In this document: positions 1-8,290 of the stretch, in pieces | Numbering within the stretch: position 1 is the first letter of the stretch | How the letters are laid out: each line of letters starts with the position of its first letter | NCBI GenBank assembly: GCA_965249045.1 | Contig: OZ252213.1 | Coordinates: forward strand, 1,364,001-1,428,000 | DNA: 64,000 bases | Reading direction: 5' to 3' | Origin: Nemesobacter sp965249045 | Lineage (GTDB): Bacteria; Desulfobacterota_D; UBA1144; Nemesobacterales; Nemesobacteraceae | Position numbers and translations under genes: made by a program | Notes under the pieces: model-generated | The model's input: only the letters and a program-made list of their open reading frames with translations | Database searches by the model: none | Told to the model about the DNA's origin: nothing

Positions 1-1295
1 ATAAAGTGACGGATATAGTTCCCCTGTTCCGACCGCAGACCCAGGGGGCTTTGCTCTCCATTGATACAAGGGGCAACGTTATTTCAATGATAGGAGGTTA
101 TGAGTTCGGGACCTCGAAGTTCAATCGAGCGACCCAGGCCAAAAGGCAGCCGGGTTCCGCGTTCAAACCTTTTCTCTACTCCGCGGCCATAGACAAAGGA
201 TATACGCAGACGAGCAAGCTTCTCGACGTGCCGATTATCGTGGATGACTGGGCTCCCGAGAATTACGACGAAGAATACATGGGATCGATTTTCTTCAGGG
301 AATCCCTTGTTAACTCGAGGAATCTTTCCTCAATAAGACTGATCATGGACATAGATCCGGAATATGTGGCAGGTTATTCCAAGCACTTCGGCTTTAAATC
401 CAGAATCAATCCTTATCCCTCGCTTGCATTGGGAAGTTCCGAAGTAACTCTGCTGGAAATAACTGTCGCATATTCTGTTTTCGCAAATTCCGGGATATAC
501 AGAAAACCGAATTTCATACTCAGGATTTATGACAGAAACGGAAGTCTTATTGAGGATAACACGGGGGAGGTATACCTTCGGTACGAAAAGAAGCTGAAAC
601 AAGCAAAAGAATCAGGGGAATGGCACTACCAGGAAAGACAATCACCACAGCAAGACGTCAGGTCGCAGTTTTTAGGCCTTTTTGCCGAAGAACAAAGAGA
701 TTTTGTCACCTCGGAGGAATTCAGGGTTTTTATTAAAAAGGTCCCCATTCATTTCTTTGGTAATATAGAAGAGTTTGACAGGGTTATAAGCCCCGAGACG
801 GCATATATAATGACAGACATAATGAAGGCGGTTATCAAGGAAGGGACAGGGATACTTTCCAACTCGCTTAATTCCAAGGCGAGAATCGCGGGTAAGACAG
901 GAACCACAAATGACTATACGGATGCGTGGTTCGTAGGATACAGTCCCATGGTTGTCACCGGGGTGTGGATCGGAAAAGATGATAACACGTCACTAGGAGA
1001 CAAGGAGTCGGGATCTTCGGCTGCCGCCCCCGTCTGGAAAGAGTTCATGAGTTTGGCGCTTGACAAATACAATGACCGCACGACATTTGAGATTCCACCC
1101 GGCATAAAAATCAAGAAAACTCCTCTGGGGGAAATTTCTTACAAGGTCAAGCCAAGCATGTCCAAAGATGAGGTGCTCAGGGGACTGAAGATGATGATGG
1201 TGAGATCCAGGGAAAAGAAAGAGGAGCAATTACAGGATTACGATTACAAGATAGATTCTCTTTTCAGGCGGGATGAAGAAGAAGATGATGAATAG
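1..1295 (+). CDS. mrcA: Penicillin-binding protein 1A, C-terminal part (5' end outside window)
   Basis: The reading frame is open to the window edge, so this is the transpeptidase half of a class A penicillin-binding protein, which cross-links peptidoglycan in the periplasm. The serine acyl-enzyme motif SAFK, the SRN triad and KTGT all follow in the order and spacing of the family, about 46 and 190 residues apart. A region of about 100 residues between SRN and KTGT is lysine- and glutamate-rich. The tail ends in an acidic stretch (DEEEDDE). The N-terminal membrane anchor and glycosyltransferase domain must lie upstream. The GTG at base 6 is unlikely to be the real start, because the codons before it are also open. 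Confidence 0.9.
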   Translation, partial: KVTDIVPLFRPQTQGALLSIDTRGNVISMIGGYEFGTSKFNRATQAKRQPGSAFKPFLYSAAIDKGYTQTSKLLDVPIIVDDWAPENYDEEYMGSIFFRESLVNSRNLSSIRLIMDIDPEYVAGYSKHFGFKSRINPYPSLALGSSEVTLLEITVAYSVFANSGIYRKPNFILRIYDRNGSLIEDNTGEVYLRYEKKLKQAKESGEWHYQERQSPQQDVRSQFLGLFAEEQRDFVTSEEFRVFIKKVPIHFFGNIEEFDRVISPETAYIMTDIMKAVIKEGTGILSNSLNSKARIAGKTGTTNDYTDAWFVGYSPMVVTGVWIGKDDNTSLGDKESGSSAAAPVWKEFMSLALDKYNDRTTFEIPPGIKIKKTPLGEISYKVKPSMSKDEVLRGLKMMMVRSREKKEEQLQDYDYKIDSLFRRDEEEDDE

Positions 1296-1595
1296 AAGAC
1301 AGAAGAGTAGGGGAAGTGGATTAAAGCCAGAAAAATCCGTGCAAAAATTATCTGCGCAACAGTGAGTAAATCAGAATTTTGGTCTGTCATTGGTTAATTG
1401 CTATATGTTGCAGGTCTCTCGTTGATTTTTCTGATCTCTCTGTTCCAACTCACAGCCACCCCGGCATATCAATAGAACTTGGAAAGTGTTAAAATCCCAA
1501 CATTTACCCATTACCACGGGGGCTTTATTGACTTTGATTGTTTACGGTCTTCTCCGAGTTATATTCAAATTTGGTGTATGGAGGATTTGAAAAAA

Positions 1596-1657
1596 AGCGG
1601 CGTATCCGGTTGATTTGAATTCACCCAAATCAATAATCAACAGGAGGATACGCCACT
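1596..1657 (+). promoter_or_regulatory. Leader hairpin burying the transposase ribosome-binding site (IS256 copy 1)
   Basis: GGCGTATCC at 1599-1607 is perfectly complementary to GGATACGCC at 1646-1654. Two more pairs extend the stem across one mismatch, right up to the ATG. The downstream arm includes the end of the Shine-Dalgarno AGGAGG, so a transcript entering from outside the element would fold with its ribosome-binding site covered. The same structure is conserved in the second copy although the loop differs. Protection of transposase from read-through transcription by such hairpins is known for IS10 and IS50; its use here is inferred. Confidence 0.6.
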
Positions 1658-3055
1658 ATGGGTAGAAAGAATAAAGTTTTTGGCCTCAAAGGTCAAAAAG
1701 AGATGATGGATTCATTGAACGGGCTTTTCGCCAATTTCGTCAACCGCGAGACTCAAGCGGTGATCGATAAGGGGCTTGAGCTCGGCAGATACGCAGGAAA
1801 CGGGTTCGGGAGTCCCGAGGAGGTTGACGACCCCCTCGGCGAACTGCTTCGGGATGGAGCGCGGTTTCTCATAGGCTCTGCCATCAAGTGCGAGCTTGAA
1901 GAGTTTCTGGGGCAATTCGAGGACCGGCATCTGGAGGATGGGAGGGCAGCGGTGGTTCGTAACGGATACCACCCGTAGCGGGAAGTGCAGACCGGCATTG
2001 GTTCTGTGACTGTACAGATTCCCAAGGTGAGGTCGAGGGACGGGTGTGCCGTTGCTTTCCGCTCGGCGCTTGTGCCTCCCTACGTGCGTAAGACAGCTAC
2101 GCTTGAGGCGGCTTTGCCGTGGCTTTACCTAAAGGGGCTTTCCACCGGGGAGATGGGAGCGGCGCTGGAAGCGCTTGTGGGGCCCGGGGCCAAGGGGCTG
2201 TCGCAAGCTACGGTGTCGCGGCTCAAGCACAGGTGGGCCGCGCAGTACGATATCTGGCGGAAGAGGGATCTTGGCGGATGCAGGTGGGCTTACGTGTGGG
2301 CAGACGGCATATACAGCAACATAAGGGGAGACAATCCCCGGTTGTGCGTGCTCGTGATAATAGGGGTGAACGAACGGGGAGAAAAGCGTTTTCTAGCCAT
2401 AGAAGACGGGATCAGGGAATCGAAGCAGAGCTGGCGCGAGGTGTTGATGGGACTGCGGGAGCGTGGGATGAACAAACCCCCGAAGCTTGCCATAGGGGAC
2501 GGGGCGCTTGGGTTCTGGCCCGCGCTTGAGGAGGTTTACGGGGAAACGCGTCAGCAGCGCTGCTGGGTGCACAAAACGCAAAACGTGCTCAACTGTCTGC
2601 CCAAGTCTTCCCAGCCCAAGGCCAAGAGGCATCTGCATGACATCTGGCAGGCAGAGACGAAAGATGAAGCGAACAGGGCCTTTGACCTGTTCATAAGAAC
2701 GTACGAGGACAAGTATCCCAAGGCAACGCAGTGTCTTGAGAAAGACAGGGAGGAGTTGATGGCTTTCTATGACTTCCCGGCCAGGCACTGGAGAAGCATC
2801 CGGACGACGAATCCGATTGAGTCGGCCTTCGGGACGATACGGCACAGGACCAGGAGGAGCAAGGGGTGCCTGAGTTCGCAGGGGATGCTGCACATGATAT
2901 TCAAGCTGGGGATGTGCGCGGAGAAGAACTGGAGAAAGATCAACGGATTTGACTTCCTGGGGAAAGTGATAACGGGAGTGAAATTCAAAGATGGGATCGA
3001 AGAGACAACGAACGAAACAACGGAGGTGAAAACAGACAATCAGGTCGCCGCTTGA
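1658..3055 (+). pseudogene. IS256-family transposase with an in-frame TAG
   Basis: This would be a 465-residue mutator-type DDE transposase. It is 466 codons long including the stop, exactly like the intact copy near 60 kb. A TAG at 1976-1978 stands where the other copy has GAG (Glu) in the sequence GYLPEREIQ; the frame is otherwise unbroken. The catalytic Asp in WADGIYSN, the Asp in IGDGALGF and the Glu in NPIESAFG are all present downstream. Either the gene is dead, making a 106-residue N-terminal fragment, or it needs amber read-through. The ribosome-binding site AGGAGG lies within the leader hairpin. Confidence 0.9.
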
Positions 3056-3088
3056 TCATGTCTTATACACCAGATTTGCATATATCTC

Positions 3089-3346
3089 TCACCGGAGTTC
3101 AAGGCCCAAATTGCCTTGGAGGCACTAAGAGGGGATAAGACAATTGCGGAGTTGTCCCAACAGTTTGATATTCATCCCAACCAGATCAGTTCCTGGAAGA
3201 AGCAGTTGCTCAAAAACGCCTCAAGCGTATTCTCGGGTGTTTCAGATAAAAAAGGTGTTGGCCAGAGCAATGAGAAGGAGATGCTCAGAAAGATCGGTCA
3301 GTTGACTTTGGAGAACGATTTTTTATCCAAAGCGCTCGGTCGTTAG
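3089..3346 (+). pseudogene. IS3-family OrfA (helix-turn-helix protein), N-terminus cut off
   Basis: The frame begins with SPEFKAQIALEALRGDKTI at the IS256 junction. This is the typical start of the IS3 OrfA helix-turn-helix domain minus its first few residues and its start codon. It continues through HPNQISSWKKQL and a leucine-zipper-like stretch (LTLENDFL) to a TAG. OrfA binds the element ends and supplies the N-terminal part of the OrfAB transposase. ATG codons further in (3116) are internal to the domain. No ribosome-binding site for this gene remains, so the fragment is probably silent unless read from IS256. Confidence 0.8.
3319..3325 (+). other. Predicted -1 ribosomal frameshift site T TTT TTA joining orfA to orfB
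   Basis: In the orfA frame the codons run GAT TTT TTA, giving the classic slippery heptamer U UUU UUA. After a one-base slip back, the frame is open through the end of orfB with no stop, running through RSLERARRKQIADPSHGLS into the orfB domain. Programmed -1 frameshifting to make an OrfAB fusion transposase is the known strategy of IS3 elements. Use here is inferred from position and sequence alone. Confidence 0.65.
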
Positions 3347-3393
3347 AGCGGGCGCGGCGTAAGCAGATAGCAGACCCCAGTCACGGTCTTTCC

Positions 3394-4203
3394 ATGGTAA
3401 AGCAATGCGGGTTGCTTGAGATAAATCGTTCAAGCATGTACTACCAGGCCAAGGGGATCTGTGAGGAGGAAGAAAAGCTGATGGGGCTGATTGACCGAAT
3501 CTATATGAAGTATCCGTTTAAGGGTTCACGCAGGATATGCTCTGCACTTGGGGACATCTACGGTATCGGTGTCTGTCGGGACCGGGTGCGGCGGTTGATG
3601 GGGATTATGGGTTTGAGGGGGCTGTCCCCCGGAGCAAAGACGACGCGAGTGGCCGAGGGGCATAAGATATATCCTTATCTGCTTCGAGGGGAGAAGATAG
3701 AACGAGTAAATCAGGTGTGGGCAGCTGACATCACGTATATACCGATGTCAAGGGGTTTTTTGTACTTGGCAGCTGTTATGGACTGGCATTCGAGGAAGGT
3801 ATTGAGCTTTAGAGTGTCGAACACCATGGACGTGGAGTTCTGCGTGGAGGCGTTGAAAGACGCGCTTAATCGTTATGGAGCGCCTGAGATATTCAACACG
3901 GACCAGGGGAGCCAGTTCACAAGCCATGGGTTTACGGGAGAATTGAAGGAGAAGAACATCCGCATCAGCATGGACGGGAAGCGCAGTTGGGTGGACAATG
4001 TGTTTATAGAGAGATTGTGGAGGAGTTTGAAATACGAGGAGGTTTATCTTAAGGCTTACGACTCGGTTCGTTGTGCAAAAGAAGGGATTGGGAGCTGGAT
4101 AGATTTTTATAATCGGAGGAGGCGGCATAGTGGAATTGGGGGACTTACTCCGGACGAGGTTTACCGCGGGCTGCTTCCCGGTGGGCTGAAAAAAGTGGCT
4201 TGA
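3394..4203 (+). CDS. IS3-family transposase OrfB (rve integrase domain)
   Basis: This is the catalytic half of an IS3 transposase, normally made as an OrfAB fusion. An N-terminal HTH_21-type region (SRRICSALGDIYGIGVCRDRV-like order) is followed by the RNase H-fold integrase core. The DDE residues are visible as Asp in WAADITYIP, Asp in NTDQGSQFTS and Glu in DNVFIERLWRSLKYEE. The end (FYNRRRRHSGIGGLTPDEVY) is typical and complete. The ATG used here is the first in frame; the natural product probably starts in orfA. Because orfA is truncated, the element is probably no longer self-mobile. Confidence 0.9.
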   Translation: MVKQCGLLEINRSSMYYQAKGICEEEEKLMGLIDRIYMKYPFKGSRRICSALGDIYGIGVCRDRVRRLMGIMGLRGLSPGAKTTRVAEGHKIYPYLLRGEKIERVNQVWAADITYIPMSRGFLYLAAVMDWHSRKVLSFRVSNTMDVEFCVEALKDALNRYGAPEIFNTDQGSQFTSHGFTGELKEKNIRISMDGKRSWVDNVFIERLWRSLKYEEVYLKAYDSVRCAKEGIGSWIDFYNRRRRHSGIGGLTPDEVYRGLLPGGLKKVA

Positions 4204-4568
4204 AGATGGTTAAGAGAAATACAAGAAGCAAGGATATGTTTGTTAATCAAGATTGAGAAGTTATTCTTGAAGCTTGGGATACACTTAAAAAAGCAAAAAA
4301 ACTGTTTAAAAAACCAGACCACTTCTCTTTTAGGTCCTTCTCCAATCCCATTATATTTGTAATCAAAGTCTTTACCACTCATAGAAAAATAGGTTATAGC
4401 CTCTATCAAAGCGACTACACTTGGAATCAGTGTCCAGCAAAATAAGATGTAAGCAATTCCCCACCCAATTCTGCCAAGATAGAACTTATGTATTCCAACG
4501 CCACCAAGAAATAAAGCAAGCAATCCGGCTACAGTTTTGCTTTTATACTCATTCGTATTTGTCGTCAT
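4161..4568 (-). CDS. TM2-domain membrane protein, 3' end running into IS3
   Basis: Residues 8-75 form a TM2 domain: a short lysine-containing N-terminus, then KTVAGLLALFLGGVGIHKFYLG with the family's G-x-H-x-F-Y-L-G turn, and two membrane helices. The function of TM2 proteins in bacteria is not settled. The last roughly 20 residues (from about CISLNHL) are encoded inside the IS3 right end, so the natural C-terminus has been replaced. Normal bacterial TM2 proteins are often about 70-120 residues long. It follows the lipoprotein gene by 4 bases, and AGGAAA sits directly before the ATG, so the two are likely one transcript. Confidence 0.65.
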   Translation of the reverse strand: MTTNTNEYKSKTVAGLLALFLGGVGIHKFYLGRIGWGIAYILFCWTLIPSVVALIEAITYFSMSGKDFDYKYNGIGEGPKREVVWFFKQFFCFFKCIPSFKNNFSILINKHILASCISLNHLQATFFSPPGSSPR

Positions 4569-4572
4569 TTTC

Positions 4573-5037
4573 CTAACACCCGCCTATTTCGTCAGCAATC
4601 TCACCCCAAACCGATTCGGCAGATGTGTCCGGTTCTATATACAAATTAGCAGCTAGAACATTCCTGACAGCCTCTTCCAGATTACCTCCCCAATTTTCTA
4701 TACTACCAAGGAACTGACCTACCAGATCATCCCATATCTCCTCGTCAGTATCATCACCAAAACCACGAAAACAAGGAACATTCTCTCTGATCTGCTCAAT
4801 AATTCGGGCTTTGGCAGAATTGCTACTAAAAGAATCTACAAATAATGATACAATCTCGTCCGGCACATAATCGGCATCAGCTAGCCGATCACCATAATCT
4901 GACGGGTCAAAATCCGGTGTAAATTCTCTCTGTTCCGGTGTTTCCACAGGCTCGAAATCTGGCAGGTCTATTTCTTCTCCACCACCACAACCAGTAACAA
5001 AAAGTAGTACTACGAAAACGGATAAAATCTGTCTCAT
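4573..5037 (-). CDS. Predicted lipoprotein of unknown function
   Basis: The protein begins with a signal peptide (MRQILSVFVVLLFVTGC) whose lipobox VTGC predicts lipidation at cysteine 17 and anchoring in a membrane. The mature part is acidic (EEIDLPDFEPVE...) and ends in GGC. No family is recognised. The ATG was chosen over a TTG one codon upstream because AGGAG lies 6 bases before it. It shares a tight two-gene unit with the TM2 gene. The upstream region holds inverted repeats resembling transposon ends, so the pair may have arrived as mobile cargo. Confidence 0.6.
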   Translation of the reverse strand: MRQILSVFVVLLFVTGCGGGEEIDLPDFEPVETPEQREFTPDFDPSDYGDRLADADYVPDEIVSLFVDSFSSNSAKARIIEQIRENVPCFRGFGDDTDEEIWDDLVGQFLGSIENWGGNLEEAVRNVLAANLYIEPDTSAESVWGEIADEIGGC

Positions 5038-5077
5038 CAAAATCTCCTTTGGTTGACCTTGGTTTAGACACGCAAGG

Positions 5078-5186
5078 GTGTCGGGTCTTGTTGCTAGTCA
5101 AAAGGATTTAGACAGACCGTTTATTTCCCGGAAGGGTTTTATATTCACGGAGACCCGACGGAGCGGGTTCCTTTTAACTAGCAACG
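5078..5186. repeat. Two interleaved inverted repeats, probably facing transposon ends
   Basis: TTGCTAGTCAAAAGGA (5091-5106) is mirrored by TCCTTTTAACTAGCAA (5169-5184) with one mismatch. GTCGGGTCT (5080-5088) is mirrored by AGACCCGAC (5151-5159). The two pairings cross, so they cannot both form a simple hairpin. A related sequence, TTGCTGTTAGTCGAAATTCC, occurs at about 9831-9850 in the orientation expected for the far end of the IS1595-type element. The simplest reading is the back-to-back ends of two related elements, one to the left carrying the lipoprotein and TM2 genes, and one to the right carrying the IS1595 transposase. Confidence 0.5.
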
Positions 5187-5278
5187 GCTAAGAGTATAAC
5201 AGAAGGAATTAATAAGTAAAAAATGTAGTCAATATGGTTTCTATTTCCCTCTAACTAGGTTGTAACCTGCTGTAGCTA

Positions 5279-5306
5279 TTGACTTTTTCGTATAATCAGG
5301 TATACT
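5279..5306 (+). promoter_or_regulatory. Sigma70-like promoter of the IS1595-type transposase
   Basis: TTGACT and TATACT are separated by 16 bases, and the transposase ATG lies 26 bases beyond the -10 box. A second possible -10 (TATAAT at about 5291) lies in the spacer. Confidence 0.5.
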
Positions 5307-5728
5307 ATTTACCAAGATAAACGAGAAGTCGAATGAGCAAAACAACCATAAGTGAATACAGCTTTCTAGAGAGATTCAACACCGAGGAAAAGGCAGTTGA
5401 GTTTTTCGAGTGCCTAAGATGGAAGGACGGCGTAACCTGCCCTTGTTGCGGGAGTGAAGACACATACCCTCACACATCAAGAAAGTTCTACCATCATTGC
5501 AGGGAGAAGGAATGCCGTCTCCAGTTCTCTTGTAAGACTGGTACGGTAATGCAATCCAGTAAGCTTCCTGTAAGAATGTGGCTTTATGCTATGTATAAGG
5601 TCAGTGTAGCAAGGAAAGGCATATCCAGTCTCCAGTTAGCTAAGGAACTAGGTGTTACTCAAAAATCCTCTTGGTTTATGGTGCAGAGAATAAAAGAGGC
5701 TTGCGGGAATGATACTGATACGATTGCG

Positions 5729-5866
5729 TATTCCGATTGAACGTGGACACTGATTCCGATTGAACGTGGACACCGATTCCGATTGAACGTGGACACTGAT
5801 TCCGATTGAACGTGGACACTGATTCCGATTGAACGTGGACACTGATTCCGATTGAACGTGGACACC
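5729..5866 (+). repeat. Six tandem 23-bp repeats at the IS21 left end
   Basis: The unit TGATTCCGATTGAACGTGGA followed by CAC is repeated six times, nearly perfectly; single-base changes include CACC against CACT. Such terminal repeats are presumed binding sites for the IstA transposase. IS21 elements usually show two or three, so six points to local expansion. Two diverged copies, containing GGTGTCC and TCGGAAT, sit at the right end in inverse orientation. Confidence 0.9.
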
Positions 5867-5949
5867 TGACTCTCTTGTTTTCTTCTTCAAAAAATAATTA
5901 AAAAGCGTTTTGTTATCCTTCTTGTCATCTTTGACAAGGAGGCAACAAG

Positions 5950-7485
5950 ATGCCGGGAAGAAGAATGGATACAAGAGTGATAAAGGAAGTTTTGAGGCTT
6001 AAGTCCCTGGATTTTTCGATCAGGGAGATAAGTCGGAGCGTTAACGCAAGCCGAAGCGGCGTCCACAAGCTGATACGCAAGGCCGAACAGTCAGGTCTTG
6101 GGTGGCCGCTGCCCGAGGATACAGACGACGAGGCTCTCGAGCGGCTGCTTTATCCGGAGCCTGTGGAGGTCCGCGGGGGCAAGGTTGTCCCCCAGTGGTC
6201 TTTCATGCATCGGGAACTCAAGCGCCGCGGGGTAACGAGACAACTGCTCTGGGAGGAGTACGCCGCACGCCATCCCGACGGCCATTACAGCTACTCGCGG
6301 TTCTGCGAGCTCTACGATGTCTGGCGGGGGAACAACGCCAAGCCCTCTATGAGGCAGCTGCACAAGGCGGGTGAGAAGTGCTTTGTGGACTACGCCGGGC
6401 AGACAGTGGCGATAACGGATCCGCGAACGGGGGAGCAAAGCAAGGCCCATATATTCGTCGGGGTCCTGGGGGCGTCAAACTACACTTTCGCCGAAGCCGC
6501 CTCCTCGCAGTCTCTTGAGAACTGGCTTGGAAGTCACACGCGGATGGTCGAGTTCTTCTGTGGAGTTCCTTCACTTATCGTTCCCGACAATCTTAAAAGC
6601 GGAGTCGCCGCGGCCTGCCGTTACGACCCCCGGATAAACCCCGCCTACGGGCAGTGGGCGAATCATTACGGGATCGTGATAATGCCCGCAAGGCCGAACA
6701 AGCCCAGAGACAAGGCTAAAGTGGAGGTCGGGGTGCAGATAGTGCAGCGGTGGATACTTGCAAGGCTTCGAGACATGGAGTTCTTCTCCCTCGGGGAGCT
6801 TAACAAGTATATAGGGGAACTGCTTGTGAAGCTTAACGACACCCCTTTCCAGAAGCTTCCCGGCTCCCGGAGAAGCGAATTCGAAAGGGTCGACAAGCCT
6901 GTCTTGAGACCTCTTCCTCCGTACTCCTACAGCTACAAGGAGATAAAGCGGGCCAAGGTGAACATCGATTACCACACGGAATACAAAAAGACCCGCTACT
7001 CCGTTCCTCATAACTACATAGGGGAGACGGTGGAGGTTTGTGCGGATACGGACATCGTGGAGATTTACTTCAGAGAGAAGCTCATAGCACAGCACTGCCG
7101 CACGGACAGAGGGGGATTCGTAACGGATCTCGCTCACATGCCCGAGTCTCATCAGCACCACGAGAAGTGGAACGAAGAGAGGATCAGGAGCTGGGCCGCG
7201 CAACAGGGCGCAGAAGTGCTCGAGTGGGTAAACGGCCAGTTCTGCTCCAGGGAACATCCCGCACAGGCTTACAGGGTGTGCCTGGGTTTGCTCAGCCTCT
7301 CCCGGACTTACCCCAAAAGACTCAACGACGCCTGCGGGGTTGCGAACAGAAACGGGCTCCTGAGGCTGAAACAGGTAAAGGAACTGCTCAGAAACAACAT
7401 GGACAGGCTGCCTTTGCTCAAGGAGGAGAACCTGTCTCTTCCCCAGGATCACGAGAACATAAGGGGGCCGCAACAGTACAGATGA
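5950..7485 (+). CDS. istA: IS21-family transposase IstA
   Basis: This is the DDE transposase of the element. Residues 10-45 form a helix-turn-helix (SIREISRSVNASRSGVHKLI). The integrase core follows with Asp147 in FVDYAGQ, Asp213 in VPDNLKSGV and Glu259 in KAKVEVGVQIVQRW. The C-terminal part contains the Mu-type beta-barrel region. Length (511 residues) is normal. AAGGAGG lies 7 bases before the ATG. It is followed after 25 bases by istB, and the two act together: IstA cuts and joins, IstB is the ATPase helper. Confidence 0.95.
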   Translation: MPGRRMDTRVIKEVLRLKSLDFSIREISRSVNASRSGVHKLIRKAEQSGLGWPLPEDTDDEALERLLYPEPVEVRGGKVVPQWSFMHRELKRRGVTRQLLWEEYAARHPDGHYSYSRFCELYDVWRGNNAKPSMRQLHKAGEKCFVDYAGQTVAITDPRTGEQSKAHIFVGVLGASNYTFAEAASSQSLENWLGSHTRMVEFFCGVPSLIVPDNLKSGVAAACRYDPRINPAYGQWANHYGIVIMPARPNKPRDKAKVEVGVQIVQRWILARLRDMEFFSLGELNKYIGELLVKLNDTPFQKLPGSRRSEFERVDKPVLRPLPPYSYSYKEIKRAKVNIDYHTEYKKTRYSVPHNYIGETVEVCADTDIVEIYFREKLIAQHCRTDRGGFVTDLAHMPESHQHHEKWNEERIRSWAAQQGAEVLEWVNGQFCSREHPAQAYRVCLGLLSLSRTYPKRLNDACGVANRNGLLRLKQVKELLRNNMDRLPLLKEENLSLPQDHENIRGPQQYR

Positions 7486-7510
7486 ATCTTAACCCAAGGA
7501 GGTGTTTTTT

Positions 7511-8290
7511 ATGAGTTTATCATTGACATTGTCCCGTCTTCGGGAACTTCGCCTCGGAGCCATGGCCAAGGCTCTTGAGCGTCAGCTTGAACAGTCGTCC
7601 ACATATGACGACCTGTCTTTTACCGACAGAGTGGGTCTGCTTGTGGAGAGGGAATGCGTTGAGAGGGAGAACCGAAGGCAGCAGAGGCTGGTGCGGGAGG
7701 CTCACTTCAGGCTCAGAGCCCACCTCGGCGACATTGATTACCGACATCCCCGCAATCTTAACAAGTCCCGGATAGCGCAGCTTGGGGAGGGGGAGTGGGT
7801 GGAGAAGGCCCGCAATCTTCTCATAACCGGTCCCTGCGGGTGCGGAAAGACGTGGATAGCCTGCGCCCTGGGACACAACGCGTGTCTTAGGGGAATAAGA
7901 GTTCGTTACTACAGGATCTCAAGGCTGTTTCTTGTTCTTGCGCAGGCCAAGGCCGACGGAAGTTACAGAAAGCTTCTCGGGCAGATTGCGAAAACGGGGC
8001 TTCTGATAATAGACGACTGGGGTCTTGAGAAGATAACCCAGCCCCAGAGATACGACCTGATGGAGATCATGGATGACCGTTACGGTGAGAGTTCTACGGT
8101 GATGATAAGCCAGCTTCCCGTGAGCGAGTGGTACGGCACGATAGGAGACAACACCCTGGCCGACGCGATTCTTGACAGGATCGTACACAACTCTCACCGC
8201 CTTGAGATGGGGGGAGAGTCCATGAGAAAGATCGAGGCGGAAAAGACAGAAAAACAGGCGCTGGGAAAAGAAAAGACCGGAGGTAATTAA
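7511..8290 (+). CDS. istB: IS21-family helper ATPase IstB
   Basis: This is the AAA+ ATPase (DnaC-like) that assists IstA in target selection. The Walker A motif GPCGCGKT is at residues 107-114 and the Walker B motif LLIIDDWG follows about 50 residues later. The ATG was chosen over a GTG three codons upstream, because AAGGAGG ends 8 bases before it while the GTG overlaps that site. Length (259 residues) is typical. Confidence 0.95.
   Translation: MSLSLTLSRLRELRLGAMAKALERQLEQSSTYDDLSFTDRVGLLVERECVERENRRQQRLVREAHFRLRAHLGDIDYRHPRNLNKSRIAQLGEGEWVEKARNLLITGPCGCGKTWIACALGHNACLRGIRVRYYRISRLFLVLAQAKADGSYRKLLGQIAKTGLLIIDDWGLEKITQPQRYDLMEIMDDRYGESSTVMISQLPVSEWYGTIGDNTLADAILDRIVHNSHRLEMGGESMRKIEAEKTEKQALGKEKTGGN

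Larger units (their letters stand above)
1556..3088 (+). mobile_element. IS256-family insertion sequence, copy 1 (transposase interrupted by a stop)
   Basis: The ends are defined by imperfect inverted repeats: GAGTTATATTCAAATTTGGTG at the left, and its near complement ending in ATATCTC at the right. They also match the second, cleaner copy near 60 kb. The 8 bases outside the two ends (TCTTCTCC and TCACCGGA) do not match, so no target duplication remains. The right end lies directly against the truncated orfA of an IS3 element. This fits insertion into IS3 followed by loss of the IS3 left part, or recombination between IS256 copies. Confidence 0.85.
3089..4223 (+). mobile_element. IS3-family insertion sequence, left end missing
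   Basis: The element carries the usual overlapping orfA and orfB, but starts abruptly inside orfA at the right end of the IS256 copy, so the left inverted repeat and the first orfA codons are gone. The right boundary is placed at a terminal CA (4222-4223), because IS3 elements run TG...CA. With no left end to compare, this boundary is a guess. No other copy of this element is visible in the window. Confidence 0.7.

Noticed and set aside
2119..2529. Open frames in other phases within the IS256 transposase genes
   Set aside because: They follow from the base composition of the transposase gene and have no start signals or recognisable product.
5729..5866. CRISPR array
   Set aside because: The repeats are tandem without spacers and sit at an IS21 terminus.
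6091..7473. Long minus-strand open frames opposite istA
   Set aside because: Antisense shadows of a well-defined DDE transposase gene.
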